Made by a program: the position numbers and the translations under genes
NCBI RefSeq assembly: GCF_024868665.1
Contig: NC_079905.1
Coordinates: 4,907,658-4,971,657 of the forward strand
Direction: 5' to 3'
DNA length: 64,000 nt
Source: Triplophysa rosa
Lineage: Eukaryota > Chordata > Actinopteri > Cypriniformes > Nemacheilidae
The notes under the pieces: generated by a model
Told to the model about the DNA's origin: nothing
The model's database searches: none
Seen by the model: only the letters and a program-made list of their open reading frames with translations
Shown: positions 23,340 through 64,000 of the stretch, piece after piece
How the letters are laid out: the number at the start of each line of letters is the position of its first letter
Numbering within the stretch: position 1 is the stretch's first letter

Positions 23340-26300
23340 GTGTTGTATTAAAAGTCTTTTATTCTGTTCTGCTCGCAGCACAGCATAGTATTAGTCTCCC
23401 ATGTTCGAACGGCCCAGCGAGTGGCCCCCCCGTCAGTCTCCCCTACTTAGAGGAGTATGGCACAAGAACCTAACACAGTGGTACCGGGGGGCACTACCGT
23501 CCTGGCACAGAGTGGCGTAAAACATAACTGGCTCTGCTCAGCTACATTATAATAAAGTATTACAGAGCAGCATCGCATGTGTTTGAATGTGTTGTCAGCA
23601 TAACATTGCAGTTCGGCACAGACAGAGCGCACATACACCGTTATCCAAGTCTCGTGACACACATGGATGTTCTCCCGCAGACAGCAAAGGCTGTCTGCTT
23701 AAGATCTACTTCCTACTGCAAGATGGACGCTCACAGTGAGGAGCCTACAGCTGTTTTGCAAGTTTATCTTTAAAAGTCGTATCTCAACTTCCCGAAACTT
23801 GAGATGATGACACATACACACTTCAATCACAGCGTTGGTTATTTGCAACATAAATTCATCGAGGTCGATGGGTGGCCATGTCATTCGTTAAAACACAGTT
23901 GGAGACTGGTCTCTGATGTCGGCTGTTATGAGTCGAGAGAGGACAAAGAGACAAAAGAAGACTAATTCAAAGAGAAAAATTTAGTAGATAAACATTACAT
24001 ATATAGATATATATTAACGTTATTTGTTGAAATATATAATTTTCTATATGTATATATTTATAGGCGGCTGCTTCCATAACAGACTTATCCTTAATAACAA
24101 ATAAACAAACAAACAAAACCATTTACTGTACAAAGACACAATCAACACAACAAGACACATGTCTAGAGAAAGGCCTTTTCAAGATTCTTGGTGGCGTTTT
24201 TCCTACGTTGTGCAATATGCCTGATATTTCATTCAATTTGAAAACGAAAGAAAAAAAGCATTATCTTAAGGTCCTTGCTAGTTAAGCCCAAACATTTGAT
24301 CAAACCTGTCTGTTGAATTTATGCGCGCAATGTAATGGAAAGGGAATTTTAAATTAGTTTTACGCAGGTAACACATGAAACACATCTTAATTATCGAGTC
24401 TGCCTAAAGAAATGTTTGAAAACAATGTTTTTGTCTCGGCTATACTGCTTTGCTGAACAGCTATTTCTCTATTGCTATCTAAACTTCACAAACACATACA
24501 TGAGGTACATCTATATATAAAGTAATCCAGACAAGTATTACACAACAAAGTCGGAGTCAAAGGATATACATATATAAACTGCCAAATATTCTAAATGTCA
24601 ATGTCAAGATAAACTACTTTGAAATCCGTGAGAGTGAGGCAGTTATGATTCCGGTCTTGTGTTACTGCCCTCTGATTTTTCCAAACCAATAAAACTCACT
24701 GATTATGTTTCTCGCACACGTTACTCTATAGTCGCTTGACATTACAGTTTAGCCCATTGACAACAAAATATACCCCAATTAATTAGTACTGCTTTTAAAA
24801 AGCTCAGCATACACAAACAAGCGTAATATGGCTCAGATGCAGTTACAAGCACACAAAAAACAATTGGCAAGTTGGACTGTGCGTAGTTCTGTGTCAAATA
24901 TGCACAAAGGAATAAACACATACAGACGTACATACAGTAACAATATACAATGTATAAAGAAAACAAACTTTATCAAGAGGAATTATATGCTGGCTTGACA
25001 AAGCTTTCGAAAGTTAAAAAGCTTTCAGATTATTAAAACAATTTAGGCCTGGTGTCATTTGTAAGGTAATGGTACATATCACTCTATAGTGCATACGATG
25101 GAGTTAACATACTGAACTAGACTTTTTGCAAGGGTAAAAAGTGAGCTTGAAATAGTAAATCGGAATAGCCCGAGGGACTGTTTTGTGGCTTTGGTAGCTT
25201 GAGAGTGCTAGGAGTTGGATCCCTAACCCAAGTTTAATCATAATACAGCGTGGTGGCTGTGTCAAGCCAACATGATTACAAACTCGATCCAGCAATTAAT
25301 CCAAAGAAACACAGAAAGACAGGCCACGTGTGTTTTAATTTTTAACACAACACACAAATAAATAAAACATAGTTGACTCAGACCTGCCGCCAACACGCAT
25401 CTGCCCTTAGCAATATTCACAGTCAATTATAGCGCTCACTTCAAAAATGCTAGCTTCTGGCTAATGATGAAAGCAAAATCAAACAACCCGACTTCTGATT
25501 ATCAGTCTTTTCCTCACAATTAACAGAAAATCTGGCTTTTTTTAAACAAACAGATATGTCTAGGAAAAAGCATAAATCTGCAAATCTGCTTTGCTCTCGT
25601 TTTTCCCCTTGCTGCTACTTATACAGCTAAAGCAAACTTGCTAAGCAAGTATGATGTCGGAGCCTAATAAATGAGAGAACCGAGCAGCTTGTAAAAAAAG
25701 GTGTAAAAACACAGTGTTAAACTGTAAACAGTGCTCTCCTTCGTTTGTCGCTCTCTGATCAATGACTTGTCTTTCGTCACTCGCTGACGTCGTTGTTAGC
25801 GAGTACAGTGTTGCAGTATGGCTAGCCCTGTCTTACTTGCTCTTCAAACACCGGCGTTCCAAACTACCCTAACTGGCTCGGACAAAAAGGTGTCTCCCGA
25901 GAAAGCTACGATCTTAAAAAGTGTCTTCTTGGTTGCAGCACACTGTGTTGTCATGGCAACATGTACATTCAGTCGAGAGGGGAAGGGCTGCCACCGATTG
26001 TAGGTAGTTGAAAGATGTGCCCTACTGTAAAACAGCACAGTGCTTATATTTGTGATAACTAAACACAATTGCTTTGAACAAGCTCACAAAACATATTATA
26101 TATATATATATATAATAAAATAACTTTTAAATATAAAATATATGTATTGAATGTTGTCTGTAGTTAATTATGTATTGCTCAAGGGAGGGGAATGAAACAT
26201 GAGGACCTGTGTAATGATTTCAGTGTACATTGGCTCCACTTAGGTTTGGCATTCAGCTTCAGTAAGCCATTATGTGATCAGTCATGGCTAACTTACCCTG

Positions 26301-26860
26301 TTTCTAGGAATACGAACACTGACAACAACAACACAGAATGCAAGATGTTAGTTTTTGAATGGAGATGGAGGGGAAGAAAAAAATGGATTGCTACTTTCCT
26401 TTGTGAACGCTTCCCTTGAGATATTGAACAAATATACACAACAGTTATGTCAACACTGAGAGCAAAAGAAGATGGGGTGGGGCATTGGGGCTTTGTATTT
26501 TGACCTCTGAATCTCCACTTGAAAGATCATTCCTGAGCCACCGCACTGCAAAACACTCCCCAAAAAATCATCAGATTTACCCCCAAGAAGTAAGAGAAAA
26601 AGCCATATGAACAGCCTCTCTTACATCAACGAGATTTGTCAGCATGGCAGTACCATTCTTACACAAGTAAGGAGACAGGGCTACAATTGAAGTGACCTTC
26701 CAATCCAGGTTTGTCTCCGAGGAGCATTATAGCTTTGTGCAAGTGGGTGCCAGCTAAAACAACCCAAACTGTTATGAACAGTTAACAGTTTGTAGCGTGA
26801 GCGGGTGATTCGAGTGCCCTTCTTGGCTGCTTGCTGATGTTCCTCGTTGAATTATGTTTC
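23340..26860 (-). other. grin2d: Probable 3' UTR of grin2d
   Basis: This 3.5-kb stretch directly follows the grin2d stop codon. It has no recognisable repeats except a short TA run near 26098 and a CAAACAAACAAA run near 24105, and no convincing open frame. Long 3' UTRs are common in NMDA-receptor subunit genes. The extent is inferred from the first clear minus-strand AATAAA at 23363-23358. Confidence 0.4.
23358..23363 (-). terminator. grin2d: Candidate grin2d polyadenylation signal
   Basis: AATAAA on the minus strand in the context AGAATAAAAGACTTT. I found no other AATAAA between here and the stop codon at 26861; ATTAAA variants occur near 25230 and 25335, so shorter 3' UTRs are possible. 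Confidence 0.35.
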
Positions 26861-59962
<33,102 letters not shown>

Positions 59963-61389
59963 CTAAAACGGCAAAAGAGAGAAGATAACTTAGGACATGG
60001 TGGAACAAACACCTAGAGAGTGACACTTAAAATAGGTCCAGTGCATCATGGCCGGGCTCCACTTTCTACGTCAACGACATTTTCTGAATATATATCCCTA
60101 GTTACTCATCAGTCATGTTCTACCTCTTTGTTTCACCTTTTCTCATTCATTTCATTCTCTCCCCTTACCTTTCTTGTTCCTGTAGTTTTTTTCTCATTCA
60201 GATCAATACAGTCAGTCTTAATACCCACACAGCGTGACGTAAAGCATTCATTGCTATTCATAAGCCTGTGTTTCAGGTGACATTAGTGTCCTTGGCTGCT
60301 TCTGGATATAAAATGCTCAGCTGGGCTTTGCTTAGCTCTGTTTTTTGGTTTTATACCCAGGACGGTGACCATTCCACTGTACAATCCTGGAGATTTATGA
60401 CTCTGACAAAAAAAGACATTCTTTTTATGGTGAATAATAGCAACGCTTAGTCTAACACTTACTAATGTTTCATAATCATTATCAAATATATTGTGGCACG
60501 ACGCCCGTTCTGTGCTCGCTGGTGACGTTGGTTACGAAGCAAAAAATGTGCAACCTCTATAACTGACTGTACTTCTCTAAATATTCGGTTTAGCGGAGCG
60601 TGACCTCAGCAGAGATTTGAAAGATCATCCGTGTTCAGATGTTTTGTGGGTACCGCAGCTGCTAAAGCGACATGTGAGAGTAAATATTGTAATTACGGCG
60701 ATGCAATCATACAGACAAATCATTCATTTTGGATGTCAGATGACTTGCATCTGTGCGTAAGCAGCTTGCTTTGAAAAGATCAGCTTATGGAACAATGTAT
60801 CTCTAAAGCGTATTTAGAGTATAACATAAGCGTTCTCAAAGAGCGCTTTGCGAGAATGGGGGTGGTTTGCGTCTGGAGACGCCTGACACAATGATCACAA
60901 CATAATAACCATCACGACAACAACAAACAATTGGCTGTTAAACCTGCCGATGTTAACTTCGGCTTACCACAGAACAGACATACAAACATTTCCTGTAAAA
61001 ATAAAGGCTCAATTAACTCCATGGTACATTTCCCTCATGAATAATACCCCCAAGGCGTTACCTTGGCAATCTGGCAGATTTTTTTTATTTCCTAACATTA
61101 ATTGCTCGTATACTCAGCATCCATATTTGTAAAACGTAAGTGGAATTAGTTCACATCTCTGTTGAAACACAAGGCACTCTGCAAAGTTATAACCTCAAAC
61201 ATGTAAATCAAATGTTCACACAGTGTGACCAAAGGATAAAGGCAGACTATTTCCTCGGGTCTTTCAAATAATAACCTGACGGAGGGGGAAAAAATGCCAC
61301 GACTGTAGAGGAGCATTAAGAAGGTATAAAAGCTCACCTCCGCGCCACATTTAAATGAAGAACTGCTAAGTGTAAAAAGCTCAAAGCGC
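59963..61389. other. grin2d upstream intron, no gene seen
   Basis: Apparently unique sequence; no earlier grin2d exon (signal peptide or start of the amino-terminal domain) was recognised on the minus strand. Confidence 0.4.
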
Positions 61390-62222
61390 TTAAAGGTGCC
61401 GTTCTTTGGCTGCTTTCGAAGCTTTGATTATGTTTTTTGGGTGTTTAACAATGGATGTTTATATTTCTAGTTTCAAAAAATGCTTTATATTTCACATATT
61501 TCAAGTCTATTGTTCACCGCTGTACCTCTTCTTCTCACAAAACGATCAGATTCTATCCAGTTTCTATAAAGTCCCTGCTTCCTGATAGGTAAAGCTGACC
61601 CAGTCTGCCGTGATTGGTTCCCCGCTTAGAGCGTGTGTCTGAAGATGTCCCACCCAAACCATATCAGCGAGCTTCCGCTTCTCAGGCTGTTGTGATTGGT
61701 CGGGACCCCTCTCAGTGGATATGTATTCATAAGCTTGGCTTTTAGCAATAAACAGTAACAATGGCGTCAACTGTTAAAGTCATGGAAGCTGTTATTTGAC
61801 CGTTGGTTATCTTAGAATGTGTGTAGCTGAATTCTTATTACCAGCTGTAGTACTGTGATGAAAGTGAAAGTAATTAAGCGCGCAGCTCAGTCAAATGTTT
61901 ACAATCTCTGATAACCAACACTACTCCAGCGGCTCTTCCTCTTCTCTAAGGAAAGCTTCACCCCTTTTTTGGCGTATTCCTTTGGGCGGAGGTTATTCAA
62001 AAAATCAGAATAGTGACATCATTTACCTGGGAAGTAAAGGGCTGTAGTCCGATTCCAGCCATTCTCTGTAGTCCTTGAAAAGCGAATTCTGTTAAAGACA
62101 ATATCTCGCTTGGCATTGAACTTTGAGCTTTATCATTTTCCAGATATTATTTATGCTCTAACAGCAACATTACACAGTAACTAAAGTTTGAAAATTGGCA
62201 TCATGGGGAACGGCACCTTTAA
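61390..62222. mobile_element. TTAA-flanked non-autonomous DNA transposon
   Basis: Left end TTAAAGGTGCCGTTC and right end GAACGGCACCTTTAA form a perfect 15-bp inverted pair including TTAA on each side. TTAA targeting points to piggyBac- or Kolobok-type elements. About 830 bases, no transposase frame. Confidence 0.7.
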
Positions 62223-64000
62223 AGTAGTGCTGTAACTTGTGGCGATGTAGATGTAAAATGGGTCAGGTAACATTTCTTCGAGGCGCCACTTCAATTGAGC
62301 ACTGAAATCAGATACGCTGATATATTCGGTGCAACAAAACTGGAGCAGGTATATAATCAATTTTTTTTATTTTATTTTATTGAGAGCAACGGGGAGGGAG
62401 GGAGCGAGTCATTTCAGATCTTGATAAACGTAAAAATTTGGGTTGTTTTGGATCAGGATATTAAATTAACATGTGAAATAAAATATAGTTATTCAAAAAA
62501 ATATAATCATTAGTCCTGTAAATTTAACATTGTAATTGTAAACTAGCATTATTAATTACAGAAATTCAAAAAAGCAAAGTCAAATTAAAGCAATTAATTT
62601 TGCCCCCACATCAATAAATAATATTCAGTGAAATGTACAATATTGATATTTGATGTATTTCTCAAGTCACTTGTATGCAACATATCAGACTCACAATGCA
62701 AAATCTTCATTTGGTTGCTTTTCTTAGTAATTCAATAACTTATCTTAACTTAACTTACTTATGTTAACTGTCGAAGAAGGAACACAGTACAGTTACATTT
62801 ATTACAGGTATTAAGGAGTCTCTCATATAACCCTATTTTTCTTCGCTTTACAATGCAAGAAATGGATAGAAGGTGCCATATTGTGACTCAAAATGGTTAC
62901 TATGGCTACCAACTGTAGTGAAAATAGCCTGGGAGGCTGATATTAATATTAATATATGGTGAGCATAAAAGTTTTGATAGATGGCTAGAAGCTCATAAGT
63001 CCCCAGTTAAAACAAAGAAAAAACCTTGGATAAACAACCACAAAACTGTGTACAAAAAGCTGGAAGGGAAAAAAATGAAATAAGAGAAAAAATATAGCGT
63101 CTGCTTGTTTCTATGTTTTAAATAGATTATATAATTTTTGTACATTAATGGATAGTTTATTTTTTTATCTGTAGAATCACAGGCATAAAGTATAGCCTCC
63201 GTTTCACATTTGGGTCCCGACTGGGGTTTATTTTACGATAATGACAGATGGCTGTACATTATGCCTTCCTTGCCTTTGAAAGCGGCAATTACACTTTTTA
63301 CATATAAAAAAATAGAGCAACCTGATCTGCAGTCTCACGGCATCCAAAAAAATCCATTATATTTCTGGAAATGCATAAATCAAACCTATGTTTACCAAAA
63401 TCAATTTCCTTTTTCCAAAATGACCTATTTATTATTATTATAGGAAACGGTTTGGAGTTCTCAGCCTATATTGCCTATTGTTTCAGGGTTGGATGCCTTT
63501 AAAAGCCTCTGTGTGCCAATTTCTCATTCGCATACAGAGAGCTCACAGGTCCAAAGAGCTCAAGTAACCATTCAAAAGCTTTTATTATAATCTTTTTAAC
63601 ATTTGTGCACTTGTAATCAGAGGGCACAGCCTTTGAAATTACTGGAGTTCACAATGAAACAGTTCGTACTATCGCCAGGGAGATTTGAAAGGCCTGAGGA
63701 CATATAGCATTGCAGCATTCCATTCCATGTTGCAGTATATTCTTTCATATTAAGCTCTGCACCACTATTCAGCTGGTCTCACTTACATCGTACCAGACTT
63801 GAACCAGAAGCTGTGCATTAGCCAGCCCGTGCCCCCGAGACATGAAACATCTCCTGTCCTGCATAGTGCGCCATATTGAGGTCCAGATGGACTAAGTGAT
63901 GTATTTAAAGCATTTAAATGCCTTCAGATAATAAAATGGACCCTGGAAGGCTCCTTCTATAAGATACGAAAAATCAGCTGAAAACAGATGCAATATGCAA
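62223..64000. other. Right-end intronic sequence, no gene seen
   Basis: AT-rich, with a T-rich run near 62360 and no recognised repeat or exon. Presumably an intron of grin2d. Confidence 0.4.

Overview
The window looks like nuclear DNA of a teleost fish, probably a cyprinid. It has long introns, many CA and GA microsatellites, short MITE-like repeats, L2 and tRNA-SINE remnants and a Tc1/mariner element. Two neuronal genes with vertebrate exon structure lie head to tail on the minus strand. There is no operon-like packing and no prokaryotic or viral gene.

Layout by coordinate. (1) 1408-9032: a complete five-exon cacng7 gene (TARP gamma-7, an AMPA-receptor auxiliary subunit) with all splice junctions in frame, 341 residues. 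(2) 9033-26860: the space between the genes. It holds two REST/NRSF-like sites, a CpG-dense stretch with a possible 5' non-coding exon of cacng7, a very precise inverted duplication that may be an assembly artefact, several MITEs, a large fold-back element and the probable 3' UTR of grin2d. (3) 26861-59962: twelve coding exons of grin2d (GluN2D NMDA-receptor subunit), from the amino-terminal domain to the stop codon. The first exons lie beyond the right edge. The last exon alone encodes a 992-residue cytoplasmic tail, about twice the mammalian length, with a strongly K/R/E-rich block, and it ends in the PDZ ligand ESEV. (4) 59963-64000: upstream intron with a TTAA-flanked element.

The grin2d introns carry a compact, apparently intact DD36E Tc1/mariner transposon (48425-49645), a solo LTR, a hAT-type element with a SINE nested inside it, an L2 fragment, a roughly 50-bp AT-rich minisatellite and a 36-bp tandem repeat interrupted by a 948-base gap.

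Both proteins act at glutamatergic synapses: gamma-7 modulates AMPA receptors and GluN2D forms NMDA receptors with GluN1. Human CACNG7 and GRIN2D are both on chromosome 19q13, so the arrangement fits conserved or tightened synteny. All family names come from sequence recognition without database searches; exon borders come from reading frame plus GT/AG signals.
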